From positions 6,820,303-6,884,302 of the forward strand of contig SSBO01000009.1 in the NCBI GenBank assembly GCA_005281725.1: 64,000 nucleotides of DNA. The letters are read 5' to 3'. How positions within the stretch are numbered: the stretch's first letter is position 1; the number at the start of each line of letters is the position of its first letter. The position numbers and the translations under genes are program-made. Of this stretch, positions 1 through 12,701 are shown one piece after another. The notes under the pieces are model-generated. The model had not been told where the DNA came from. It worked only from the letters and a program-made list of their open reading frames with translations, and did not search any database. The DNA comes from Wuchereria bancrofti (lineage: Eukaryota; Nematoda; Chromadorea; Rhabditida; Onchocercidae).

Positions 1-2386
1 CCTCAAAGTACTAAGAATGCACGAGATGCATTGACACGCGGTAAACACCTGTCATAAAAGAATCAATGTGTTACAGTCAGAAGTCAGAAGAATAAAACCG
101 AAACAGGAGAGATAAGAGAAGTGAAAAAAAAAAACCGAAATTCATGGAATGTGTTCATTCCGACACGTTTAGAAAACAAATATTTTTTTTTTTTTATTGG
201 ACTGAAAAAGAAATGTCTTCTTTTAGCTACCGATTGATCTCTATCGACCTGAAACATAAAAGGGACAAATAAAATATGTATCTGAGTTTCGAAGTTAATT
301 TCCAAATAAATAAGTACTGCATTGGAATGAATGTGAGAAATCGGACGAATTTAGCGTACAGCAGAATATTTAAACTTTGTACATATTCCTCCACACAAGT
401 GATAAACAAAGTGCAATTCCTTAAAGCATAGAATAACCTTCTCTTTAGATGCTACCTGACTTCGAATTATTTTACTTATACCTTCTTTAGCGTTATCTCC
501 AGCCTCTTTCCCAACAGCTCGAAGATACAGTAAAAGTAAAAATATACTTAAAATGGAAAATGAAACATAGAAACGAGACTAGAGATTCTGATGGATGACA
601 AAAGCAGATCCATAAAATAGTGCATAAAGAAGGTAAGATGAAAGTGTGCAGTATGCTGGTCACAGAATGATGGTGATGATATGACAAGCCAGATAACAAC
701 CGCTGAAAGATCCTAGGGGAAAAATACCATTATATATATATGTAGTGAAACTACCTAAGTTCAGTCAAAATATTTTTGAAACTGATGATAAATCATTCCA
801 ATATCGAATAACTGCTCTTAAGAAGAGTTATTCGATAAGTGAAGAAAGAGAATGTGATAAAGAAGTTGAAATACTGCAACAGCAACAGCAGTGCTTCAGT
901 TTCCGGCCGAAACCGAAACTTCTAATTCCGGCAAAATAGAAGGTACAAAACTAAAAACCCATAATGTTTGAAGTTGCACTTACCTACAGAATTTCATTGA
1001 ACAAATTAACTTATTCACTTGCTAGAAAAAGTGATGACAGTCTAGTCATATAGCAGAGAAATAGTTGAAATCTATTTAAGCAATGACACAGATCTATTTA
1101 GCTAACGGATAGACTTGGCAACAAGAGTGCTCAGCAAGCCCAGATCCGGAATTCATTTTAGCCCTCAATGTAAATCCATTGCAAAAACCACAACAATTAC
1201 GATCGAAATGATCGTTTTCATAATGATAAGACGGAATGTATCGAAATTCCAGTCACTGAAGGTGATAAGCCATACTGTTTGCCTGTTTCTGCAGATAAAA
1301 ACCCGAATATGACACAGACAGAGACGAAAATTTACTTCATCCAAATAAGAAGAGGAAGAGATATTAGACTGATAAAAAATTGAGACTACAAGAAGCAAAA
1401 TGAAGAATAAGCTTTAAAACTGCCTCTACTTTGGATGGAATTATATGACAATTAAAATTGTGCAATTCAAGTCCGTCCAATTGATTTTGATAAAAACTGA
1501 TAAACGTAAAGCCTATTAATTTTTCATACAAATAAAGATCTCATAAATTAATAAACGCACCTATGACAATATTATTGTCATACACTTAATCGTGTGTGAC
1601 AACGAGGCTAAGAGAGTTACACCTACCAAGAATACAAAAATATACGTCCCATCTCTATCCCACATCTGCTGTGTACAAAGAAAAGAATCACCTTTCAAAA
1701 AGATGTAAAGAAGACAGTTGACCTTTACTACCTAATTCTCATTCGCCAACCAAAATTAATAAAGCCCATTTTTTTATAAAGTGAGAAAGCAATATTCAGT
1801 AACTATAAGCACTTAGTCTTCTTTGATTTTGCAAAAATTTTTTGAAAACATCTAACGACAAAAATAGTTCCTAAATCCTATGAAACTTTTTCCCCGCATA
1901 TTACTTCAATATTTCACATATGTATCGTTTTGAAAGACTTTTACTCCAGAGAACTAAAAGAAGTATGAGGGTAATAGCTCCATCATGTCAGTAATGATAA
2001 CAAGCTCCACTAATAGGTAGCAAAATTAATAAGAAATTACAATGCAATGATCATGTGATGAAGACAAGTATCATTTGTATTAAAGAGAATCACAGGAGGA
2101 TAATTAAGGAAGTTCTCGAAATCTCCATAGTGTTATTTCCTTTTCTTTCCAAAAATCAAACTTTCAATGTATTTTTGTTCTCCATGGGTTTCAGGATAAA
2201 TGGATGGAGATGCGTTCCCGAAAAAATGCAAACCATGACCTCAATAAATGATGCATGAGTGCGACCATTAGATTAACAATTCTAAGTGAACAAAAAGTGA
2301 CCAAAAATTGATGACAGAAACCGAAAGATGTGATAAAAAATGAATCTTGCAGAGAATATTTCTTCAGGAATTATAATCGCGCAAAG
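1..2386. other. Intergenic sequence downstream of ELL
   Basis: No convincing gene. Open frames here are short, AT-driven and lack flanking splice consensus or recognisable motifs. The best one, about 745-939 plus, encodes a Gln run from a CAG/CAA tract near 878-892 and overlaps a palindrome, but it has no recognisable homologue. The remainder is low-complexity A/T sequence. Confidence 0.5.
803..836. repeat. Near-perfect 34-bp palindrome
   Basis: ATCGAATAACT (803-813) is the exact reverse complement of 826-836. The 12 central bases pair again through TCTT/AAGA, so only two base pairs are mismatched. The function is unknown; it could form a hairpin in RNA or a binding site for a dimeric protein. 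Confidence 0.7.
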
Positions 2387-5300
2387 TTATAATGCTGAAG
2401 CGTTCTTCAGCGTATGATGATTACTGCTGCTGCCATTACTGTGTAAATTCGTCCTATCCATAACCATTTGTTTTCTTCGGTTTTTTTCCCAAAAATCTAC
2501 ATGTTTCTTCAAAACCTCCAACTTTGATCTCAAATCTTCATGTCTCTGTCTCGTTTCCAAATACTCTGGATTACGCTGATAATGCATATACCGCATTTCT
2601 ATTGCTTCCTCTGCCTTAAACACAGGAAAAAAGTTGGAGAAATTACTATTATATGCATGCAGGTTATTATTCCTGCATCTTAAAATATTTATAGAAAAAA
2701 GTTATTTTAACGGTAAAAAAAATGCTTGTCAAACACAACCAATAGATTAATCAGCACTTAAAATTTCAATTTTGGATTTTTGGATATAATACTATAACAT
2801 AATTTAGTTTTTCGCACCAAAATCTGGAACGCATACCTTTTCATGTTCTTTTGAATTCTTTGGCGCCTCATTCATCTTTCTTTCTAATTCTTTGAATTCA
2901 TTTACTACTGCCGATAGGAGATTATAACATGTCAGATATTTTGGGTAATCATCCTAAATTATAATCCAACTAATACAAGAGATTTTTACTTTACAGAGAT
3001 GGAATTGTTAAATGGCCAAAAATCAATGTGAGTGTAACGACGTTAAATCGCCAGGAGTATGAGAAAAATTTTAATAGAGTTTTCCTTCCAAACAAATGGT
3101 GTATAACATAGGATAAACAGAGAGATCATAGACCAGTATTTATGACAAAATTAGTAAGATAAGCTTATAAATATTTAAGACAAACTTACATCTTTTTTTT
3201 TTTTATTTGCGATAAAATTAGTAAGATAAGAAAATTTTTCTGAAGCTAGTAATTTCAAATTCAAAAACTTCTAGAAAATTACAAAATTAAGTACCAAATT
3301 TGGACAGAAAAAAGAAATAAATATTACTAGGAACTTCAGGTAGTATGTTTCGGCTTCCTCTAAACTTCGTGGTTCTGGGAACTCCTTCAACCAATCACGA
3401 CTAGTTTGTGGTACGGAACTAGGCGATAAGTGACTGTTTGCAGGGTTCATTGGTTCCGGTGGGCGTTCTGTATCATTCAGTCCAGTAGGACGTTGACCAT
3501 TATTTTTCTAGATGGAGTGAAAAAATTCAATTATCGTACTTCATAAATAAAATAAAACTCACTTCCAAAAAAAAAAAAAACAATAAAAATATGAGTCTGT
3601 TTTCAAACGTTATACACATTCAGAGTTTCAAGGTACATACCACATTTTATTATTATAATACTGTAATTTCAACAATTCTAAATTTAACCTCGATTTGACT
3701 AATATTTTCTAAATATATTAAATGATCAGTATCATAATTCTGAAGTAAAAGAGTGGTTCATGTCGCACAAACATGTGGACACAAGTACCACATAACTTAC
3801 AATTAATGATAAACGAAAGATGTAACGAGAGATCATTAATCTAAAATAATTGCAATTTTGACATCCATGAAGCTCTATATTTATCAATGAAATTACTGAT
3901 CGAAAATGAACGCATACCGTTTGTTGTGGATGCATGGCTAAGTTGGCATTCGATGGGTCTTCCGGCGGTGATAATGAATGTTGCCGTGGCCTCTTAGATG
4001 TAATTTGAGGAAGTGGTGTTATTGAATTAGCATGAGCTTTTCGCTTTGAATTTTGCATACTTGAATTATTGAGATCATCATTCGCTTTACCACTGTAAGG
4101 AAATGAAAGATATGCTAACAAAGACTAGTAAGTGACAGAAAGCTGAAAACTTTGTTAACTTCCAATTATTTCTGATTTCGAAATCACAATAATATACAAA
4201 CTGAAAAAACTTACTCCATCCCCGTACTATTTACATTATTGTTAATCTCGGAGGGACTTTTTGAGCTAATACTGGATGCCGTGGATTCCGGAGACTTACT
4301 TTGCACAACACGAAGAGATGAATCTAAAAATATAAGCATGCTGTTAAAGAAATTTGTATCTTTAATTTTAATCTGAGAATTTTAGAATTTAACCTAGTAT
4401 CTTTATATCTTGTGCTACCGAATGAACAATAATTGTCAAAACGTTGAAACTCTTAAGACTCAAATAAGAAGCCAAGCAAAAGAAGTTATGAAAATAAACA
4501 CGGAATTTCGTGAAATTATCCATGATTTTATGAAATATATTGCAACAAATGTTATTTCAAATTTCATACAAGCAAACAAAGTGTCAGATAAACAGGAAAG
4601 AAATGGTAATTTTTCGAATAATAAATGAAGAAAAACAAACCATCCGTTGACAGAACTGCATTATTAACCACCGTTCCTGATCCAGGTGCCACCATGGGAA
4701 CAATTCTTGATTTCCGCACTGGTGCGAAATTTGAAATATTATTACCCATACTCCCAGACAAAATCTTTCTCACATAACTCTTTTCATCTGAACTAAAACC
4801 CGGCCAACGCGCATCCACCTGTCAAAAAACATAAAAATAAATTAGATATTTTATATAAAAAAATTTTTTTGTAGCAACAAGACTAATACAGTAAAGCACA
4901 GCACAGCATCCCCTTTTGAATTTATACACTTCTTCCACACTGTCCTTTCATTTCGAAAATACCTGTAAATAAAAAAAAAAACCTCATTATAGAATGCTTG
5001 TTTCAGTTGCAGTCGACCAGTTTCACGATTCGATTCCCCAATCTGAAATACAAGAAATTACACCTTAATTATTCTTTTATCTATTAATTCTTAAACATTT
5101 TCTACTTTTAGTAATCTAACATACTAATTCTTCCTCCTTCTTCCCATTAGTGGCTTCTAATAGATATAACCAACTCGGCTTCACGTTTTATTGTTACATT
5201 TGGTTAAAAATTAGTTACCGAAAGTCTAAAAGCCAAAAAGGCAAAGAGGATGAATGATTTTTGGAACAGTTTGTTTGGGACCTGATAAACCCTTGTCGCT

Positions 5301-8300
5301 ATGACGAACTGCAACTAATAATAACAATGTTCCGACCCGTGATTATATAATTGTTCTGAGTTGAAATGTGTATAACAGCACCCAGGCATTCAACCAAAGG
5401 AAGTTATTATGAAGACATCAGTCATTCATATTAACGATTCAATAAAAATACTGATGGTCTCATAAGCACAGAATTGAGAAATATAGATTTTATATTGCGG
5501 ATTAAAGAAATTCTATTATATCACTGAAGCTGAAATGGAGGAACTGAAATTCAAGTCAATTTTGAATAATTTTATTTTATCGAAAGCAGTACTCTCTCTC
5601 TACATGTCTTAAATCTATCCATTTTATCACCCGAAAAGATGACATATATTTCTGCTGTTGCACTTTGGGACAACGATCGATCAGTGGTGTAAAAAGACGA
5701 AAAATGGGATAAACACAACTTCAATTTGAAAGTTTAGAGCCAAAAAAATTGGAAAAGGACATCATCACACCTTTTCTCTTCAAAAAGAGATATCAAAACT
5801 CGAAAACCTTCTCAAAAACTCTAACTAAACACGCCATATAAATGAATTAAAATGAATTAATGAAATAAAAACAAATTACTTCATCGATAATTTCTTGTAC
5901 TCGATCAGCATCCTCTTGAGCGATCTCCTCACTCAACGAATCCTTCCGTATCTGAGTAATAATTTCATTTGCTAAAGAGAATCGCCCAAGAATAACCAAA
6001 TGTATGACACGCTTCCTCAGTGGTCGCCTTGAAAGTTCTGCACGCACAAATGATCGTGCGCCAGCTTCAACACATATTTAAATTAGGTAAACTACTGCAT
6101 TGGATAGGAGTCAACGCATTTAGAAGCCATTGCCCTTTCTATACAGAAGCCTGACCCAAAGAATCACTATTTTAAACATTCCTGATATGAGTTAATTCAG
6201 TGAATTGGTAAAAAATAGCATCTATTTTCAGGTTTTTGATTTTCTTTTTCATATTAAACTACACGATACCTCTCTTCTTGCTTCAAGAATATCCAATTTT
6301 TAATATATTGATAAGCTTCAAGAATATCTCCAATTTTAATAGCAACATTACCGTCTAGAGATACTCCACAGTCATAGGTTGTACCTACTTCCTTGATGTT
6401 ATCCTTAAATCTACGTAAAACTTCCAATTTTCTTTCATATATCAACTAATTATTGCGCATTACTTTAATTAAAGAATCTTTTTTAGTGAGGAAAAGAAAC
6501 TTATGCGAACATTTAAAATTGAAAACAACCGTTAAAAGAGGAAATATTTCAAAATGAAAGCATACCGGCTGATGCATTCGAAGAAACCTGTTGTTGCTGA
6601 TTACCCAAACTCTAAACACATTGCATTATTGCTAATTGGAAAAATAAATTAAGCAAATTCTTCATTAGGATAAAAATCATTTTCAACTGATTGTAACATC
6701 TTTTAATAACAACAGGATCATTCAGAAAATCATCAGCAAGATCTATTTTCGAGATGAATAAAAAGCACAACTGGAAGGAAGAACATTCAACTGCTAAAAA
6801 TACTCAAACTATGAACAAGCTCTTTTTTCTCCCATGAAAACAGTATCATTCCATTCTCCATACTTTAAGGTACAATTATCTAACTCTGACTCTGGATGCA
6901 GCACTTTTGCTTGAAGAATCGGAATAATGAGATCGAACGGAGGATGAGGAACTTGGACGTTGGGCGCCGATTGCCAATGGGTTCGTTGCACGCTTCACAG
7001 TTACTACTGGGCGTTGCTCACGTTTATGTCTAAAAAATTAACAATTTAATCAAATATGAAATAACTAATCTAATTCACCTGTATAAATATACGCTGACAT
7101 TTTATGGACTGTACTTCAAATGTGTCTGATTAGAAGTCAAAATATCCTGCTACTTAAAATAATTGCCCGGATTACATCATTTCAATTAGTTTTCAAATGA
7201 AACAGCATTATTCCACCTTCTACAAAGATTACCTCGATGAATCCTTCATCTGCTTCTTTTTTTCCTCCTCGATAAGCTTTTCGCGTGTTTCTGCAAGCGC
7301 CTTCGCAGTGGTTTGCACCTAGAATTGTGTCATTATTATCAAAATATCTCAAAAACATACCTAATAGATATAGAAAGCAATATAATCTGAGCGATAGAGA
7401 ACATGACTGGAAAATTCTAGAGAAAAAGAGACGAGAGAAAAAATTAAAAAAAATGTTCGCTCGCCTGTATTTTGGAATGAAAAGTAGCCACAGTTCGGTA
7501 CTTTTTTTGGCAGTCATAAGAAACAGCATCAGCTGGTGCTCCTGGTACTTCCTGTATGACGAAACGAAATTTGGTTGCCTGTCCACTGCAACCAATTTCA
7601 ATAGCACCTCCCTGTAACAATAAATTTCAAATATCATGGAAAACCTTTTGTTTCTTTACACTTTTGAGTTCCATCACAATCTCATACCTATCAAAATAGG
7701 ATAGAAGAAAACTAGTTAAAGCAGTAGATTGCACTTTGGATGTGATAAATATTAATCTAAGAAATTCTAAACAGTAAAGCACTAGTCGGCATAATATACA
7801 GCAAAACGTATCTACAACTCCATAACATAATTCCAAGTGATTGCTGGGCATCAGTTAAAGTAGGTCGGAAATTGAAAAGGATGAAAAGTGTGGAGCACAA
7901 CAGATTCCTAGTTCCTTCCATAAATAAATAGCCATTTTCAAAACAGTGTCCCACAGTTAGACTTTGCAGGAATTAGCAGTCAGCACAAATAGAGATCCTG
8001 TAATACAGGTCTCGTAGAGTCCTGTTTAAACCTTTTCGTTGATTAGTTCCTGCATCGACTCCCGGCAACATATTTGGTAACGTAAAGCACTTTCTCATGG
8101 ATGAAGTCATTTTCGCAAAATCTTTATACAAACATTGAAAATATAAAGATTAAAGCAAGTTTTACCATATGATTTTAATTATGGAAGCATGAGGACACGA
8201 CATAAATGACAAACCTGTTTATCAATTTTTAACCGAACAGGTTGTCGAGTCTTTTGAGCCACTTTAAGGGCAGCAAGGCTTTCATCGGTAAGCTTAATCA

Positions 8301-8403
8301 TCATAGCTGACTGACGAGCCATTGAATCGGTATCCATCTGCATCCGCAGAACTTCCAAACTGCCACTAGGAGAGGAGTTACGAGGTGATCCTGTCCCGGC
8401 CAT
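2387..8403 (-). CDS. ell-1: RNA polymerase II elongation factor ELL
   Basis: ELL raises the catalytic rate of RNA polymerase II by suppressing pausing and works in the nucleus in super/little elongation complexes. I read 13 exons on the minus strand: 8403-8215, 7611-7465, 7318-7233, 7029-6885, 6611-6566, 6037-5880, 5042-4983, 4818-4641, 4323-4215, 4092-3918, 3507-3328, 2953-2837 and 2614-2387. All phases agree and give 605 residues. Recognisable family blocks are [19 protein letters not shown] (exon 1), [17 protein letters not shown] and [15 protein letters not shown] (exon 2), [10 protein letters not shown] (exon 6, start of the winged-helix region) and WPGFSSDEK (exon 8). The last three exons are acidic/basic heptad-like and match the occludin/ELL C-terminal domain (about residues 475-580, e.g. 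[18 protein letters not shown]). The middle is Ser/Pro-rich and variable. Intron 2 appears to use a GC donor. Identity is strong; exon 6's acceptor is the least certain junction. Confidence 0.93.
6254..6445 (-). other. Unexplained open frame inside an ELL intron
   Basis: A 63-codon frame on the coding strand lies within the 6038-6565 intron of ELL. It has a balanced composition unlike surrounding intron sequence but no match to ELL that I know, and it would break the phase-consistent joining of exons 5 and 6. It contains a short internal near-repeat (GATATTCTTGAAGC occurs twice, about 30 bases apart). It could be a chance frame, an alternative exon or a decayed insertion. Confidence 0.2.
7319..7464 (-). 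other. GC-AG intron in ELL
   Basis: On the minus strand exon 2 ends ...AAAATACAG and the intron starts GCGAGC; it ends TTCTAG before GTGCAAACC. No GT donor in frame lies near that point, and joining at GC keeps phase 0 and the expected ELL sequence across the junction (ATFHSKIQ then VQTTAKAL). Confidence 0.65.
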
Positions 8404-11400
8404 TAACGTCGATTTTCCAACTTCACCTTTTCCACTAACTACTTATTCACACTTGATTTTTTTTCCTGAATCAATTCGGTTTATTTTGTATAGGAAACGA
8501 GATGTACGCAACTCCAGAGAAACATCGTAAACAATCCTATATAACATAGTAAGAAAGAAAATCAATCAAAACTGTTATTACTTTGTATTGAAATATCATT
8601 TTTTCTACATCACGAATTCAGAAGAGCCTATCACTGTGAACTAATGGAGACAGAAAGAAAAAAAAATGCTTGAAAGACACACTGCGTTTGGGATCATGTA
8701 AAGGTCAATGCAATCAACCTTTACAAATAACAGACGATGGACAATGAGATTGTGCACAGTAATAACAGAATGAACAATGAGATTGAGTAACAAGATCAGT
8801 AAGTTTTGACAAGTATCCTTGTTTAAAAGGAATGAAAAATACACTAACCACCTCATCGAGAAATAATTAACAAAGATATAGACGAATATCAAGTGCTCAC
8901 AAGGTGACACTACCACCACTGTCTTCTTCCACTTCCCTCCACTTTCCAACATGGTCAAATATACTGCTCTTATCCCAATTTCACCCTCCTATTCCACAGA
9001 TAATGTTAGTTGTAACACTAAGTTAAAAAAATGAGTAAGTTGCAAAGATTCAAAATAAAAAACACTTTAAAGGCAATATTTCAAATGTAAAAATACTCGT
9101 TTCTCTATGAAGAGAAAAAGGAGAGCAATTATATGATGCCAACAGTGAATTCGGAAAATTAGGAGAAGTGGAGAAATATGAACAGAAGAGGAAACGGAAC
9201 GGAGCGGAAATGGACAAAGGAGAATCATGTAGCTGTCTGTCTCGCTAAGTTATTAATATCTCGTAGTGTTGCTCAGCGAAGATATAAAAGTTCACTCTTT
9301 TCAACAGGAGGGCCAATCTAAATGAAATTAATTGTTTGGACAAGTGACAAGAAGAGAACAAAACAAAGTTGTACTAGAAGGATTTCATCAGTTACACTAA
9401 GTCAAGTAAAACAAGCAAAGGTGGTGCATTGCCTGTGCGAATATAATAGAGGTCAATCTCTTCTGCAAAGTAGTATGCTGTTACTGCCCATTGGTGTCAA
9501 AAGTGACAAATGAGCTCATTGAAAATTATCGAATGCTCATATATATAGCAATCGATCGATCGATGAGTAGTCGTCTTACGTTGAGTGATAAAGCTAACAG
9601 ACGACATTTCTGTAGCTATATCGCAATTCAAACTAACATTTGCCGAACTCTGTCCGATTGAAATGTCACTGATGCCGTTGACAGGACGCATGTTTTTGTG
9701 TTTCAATAATTTCCAGCAAATACTTGTTTGTCGTACTTTGGCCCACTATCTCCCGTTCTTCCGGGCAATGCATAAATAAACTAAATCTATCTCCAACTGC
9801 TTCCCCTTCTTAGTTTACGCTCTTGACCTCTGTATAAATCTATCAGATTCAAGCAGCTCAAACTATTTAAGCAATCCTGATGATGTGATATGCAGTTTAC
9901 GTTGGTTTCACATAAACTGCAAGAAAAGAATTATAAAATGGAAAGATGATTGCAATCATTATGCAAATCTGTCTTCCATCATATTTTAGCAATAAGTTTA
10001 AGGGATCAAGCCTGATTCAAAAATAAAATAACTAAAACTTCAAATGATTCACTAATAATCATTCTAAGTTTTTGAATAATTGTACAAAAATTCCGTACTA
10101 TGGACTGTTTAGTCAACTGCAACTTTCCAAAAGTCAAATTCATCTTTTCACTTTAACTCTTTTTGAATTACTTCGCATAACAGCTCTTTGCCATACAAAA
10201 TCTAACCATTTATTTCCCATAATATTAGCTTTTACGCCATCATTTGTTCGTACATTTTTGGAGAATTTGCAAACATCCATAAAACTTCTGTTTTACCCCC
10301 CAAAAAAAAGTGCAAAGAACGTAAAATAGCTTAAAATACTGTTTTGTTTTAATAACCTAAAAGAATTATTCCATGAACTGTTTCTGCTATGCATTTCCTT
10401 CATTCCCAATACGCTTAGTTGCAAATTAACCAACGGAATTTATCAAAAAATTGGAAACGAAGTTCAGGAAATTTTTCACAATTTGAAATTAGAAATAAAC
10501 AGTACTAGATCCATGTTTAATACATTCACGTAATCCTTTGACCTTCGACCATCTGCATGTGTTAATTGTTTCATGTTTATGATCAGGAATTATTATAGTT
10601 GAGCAGGAATTATCTGATCTAGATGTGAATAAGAAAAAGTGATGATATCTTCCTCTACTGAAATGACGTAAATGACAAGAAGATATCCTCCTGAATTTGT
10701 ATAAGTACCAAATTCTACAAAATCAGAATAGATTTTCCCAACCCATCGAGTGATGGAAGATTTAGAAAGAATTTTGATAGCAGAAAAGAAACGAAATTCG
10801 AGAAATAGATAATGAACCCAATAAACTTGACTGAACTATGAATTCTTTTGGATAAGCCGAAATTATTCCCTGTTACCTATGCACTGCAATAAAGATTTCT
10901 GAATCAAATAGCTTCTTTAATGCCATATTTCTTCCTTTCGAAGTTGAGGGATTTATATTTCCTACTGATATATTACGTCAGAGGTTAAAATTCGAATTCT
11001 AAGATTCTTTTTTCATGGTATAATGAGGGAAAAGTAAAGAGAAAACATGATAAGTGAAGACGCACAACTGTCCTAATTCAGCCTCTAATTAAAAGAGTCC
11101 ATGATTCACAAATTTTTACTTCGTTGCAAAGCTCTTCCAGAAAATGAGCACTTTCCGCGTGTGAAATTCATTAGAGACATTAGGTCAGAGGCGAAAAGAG
11201 TTCGATGGAGCATTAAATAGCCATGCCTATGAAATAATTGAATATTATAAACGTTCCTTGGAAATTTTCAGAGCAAAGGACATATTCAAGAAAGCCATTA
11301 TAACATGCTTATGAAAAGTCACTAGAAATGTTCGTCACACTCATTTTGAACCTTGTGTCCCGTGAAAATCAATAGTTTGCGTCAACAACCTGATAAGTCT

Positions 11401-11511
11401 CGTCAATTCTTAAGGATGTTAACTGATAGATAATCTCTTCTTTTTTCCATTACATTTGCATTCCGTTTTCAGAAATGATATGTATCCTTCTTAATAATGA
11501 AATTAAACTAA

Positions 11512-11847
11512 ATGTCTCAGAAAAAGTTTGTAGAATCAAAAGATACCTTACGCCATCAACTTCGACAACAGAAGTTACAGGACAAAAATATTACAGCCAA
11601 CAAAATCATTGCTGATCATGCAGGACCGTCTGTTTTTCGAGGAATAGTATCGTTGCAAGGCATCTGTCATATCACCCGCTCTAATGGATCAGGGGATCAA
11701 AATATATGGATGGAAATATTGTATCCACAGAAAATGTTAGGTTTGCCTCTAGCTAAACAACTCTCGCTTATGTATGAAATAAATACGTGCGGAAATGTCA
11801 ACAGAATGCAAAAAAGACCGGAAGAAATGAGTATGAAAAACAGATAG
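11512..11847 (+). CDS. Unrecognised 111-codon open frame (doubtful)
   Basis: This intact frame starts MSQKKFVESK and ends KNR. It is Lys/Gln/Asn-rich at its start, with no signal peptide, membrane segment or domain that I recognise. It is the longest intact frame in the 11-kb gene-poor stretch, but a frame this long can arise by chance, and there is no splice-leader acceptor of good quality just upstream. It could be a single-exon gene or noise. Confidence 0.15.
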   Translation: MSQKKFVESKDTLRHQLRQQKLQDKNITANKIIADHAGPSVFRGIVSLQGICHITRSNGSGDQNIWMEILYPQKMLGLPLAKQLSLMYEINTCGNVNRMQKRPEEMSMKNR

Positions 11848-12677
11848 CCAAAAAGAGTTTGGTGATAGCAGAAGATATGCAAAAGTCAAACACGGGAAAA
11901 TAATTGAAAGAAAACTACGAGGAAACAGTAAGAACACATCAGACATTTCCGGATTTTCTTAATACAGATTACCAGCCTCTATTAAATTTACTTGTGTCTT
12001 GTGTGGAACCACACGTTCCCATTTGAATAAATACACGTTAAACATAAACGCCATGCATATCTGTATCATATTATTTCAATGCCTCAATATATTATTTTAT
12101 TAAAAGAAGCAAACTGCAAATCAGCAATGTCCGCTTAAAAACTATTCGTGATTGTTAATACACAAAATGATTGGGTTAGCTTAGAAATAATAAAGTTCGT
12201 CAATGATTCGATTTGTTTGTTGCAACAGCTGGAAGCAAATTTTGGAAATGATAATAGGGAAAGCAAGCATCGATTTATGCTCTGGAATTTAGGACAGAAA
12301 TTCATAAACAGTTAAGAGCAAAATATTCTACATAACATGAGAAAATAGAATGAGGAAGTGGAGACATATCAAATATCCCACTTATCAGTGAATTATTTTG
12401 ATGCCAAAAATTTCAACAAATTTAAATAAGACTGCTTTCAATATCCTTCAAACATAGTATTAAGCAAGAAAGTTGAGTGCACGAATATTGTACAAGCCTT
12501 TGTTTGGTAAAATAGGAGAATGAAGAGAGATGATAAACTTTATTGACATTAGGGAAAAAAAATCGACTTAAATAAAGGTAGAAGTACGGCTATGGACTAT
12601 GTCCAGTTTTCTTTAGCTTCTTAAATTCTGAAAAAAAGAATAATAAATCCCAAAACTGAAACTAATTTGTTTCATCA

Positions 12678-12701
12678 ATATATATATATATATATATATA
12701 T
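12678..12701. repeat. (AT)12 microsatellite
   Basis: Twelve uninterrupted AT units. Confidence 0.95.

Noticed and set aside
7285..7617. 110-codon plus-strand open frame
   Set aside because: It is the antisense shadow of ELL exons 2 and 3 and their intron.
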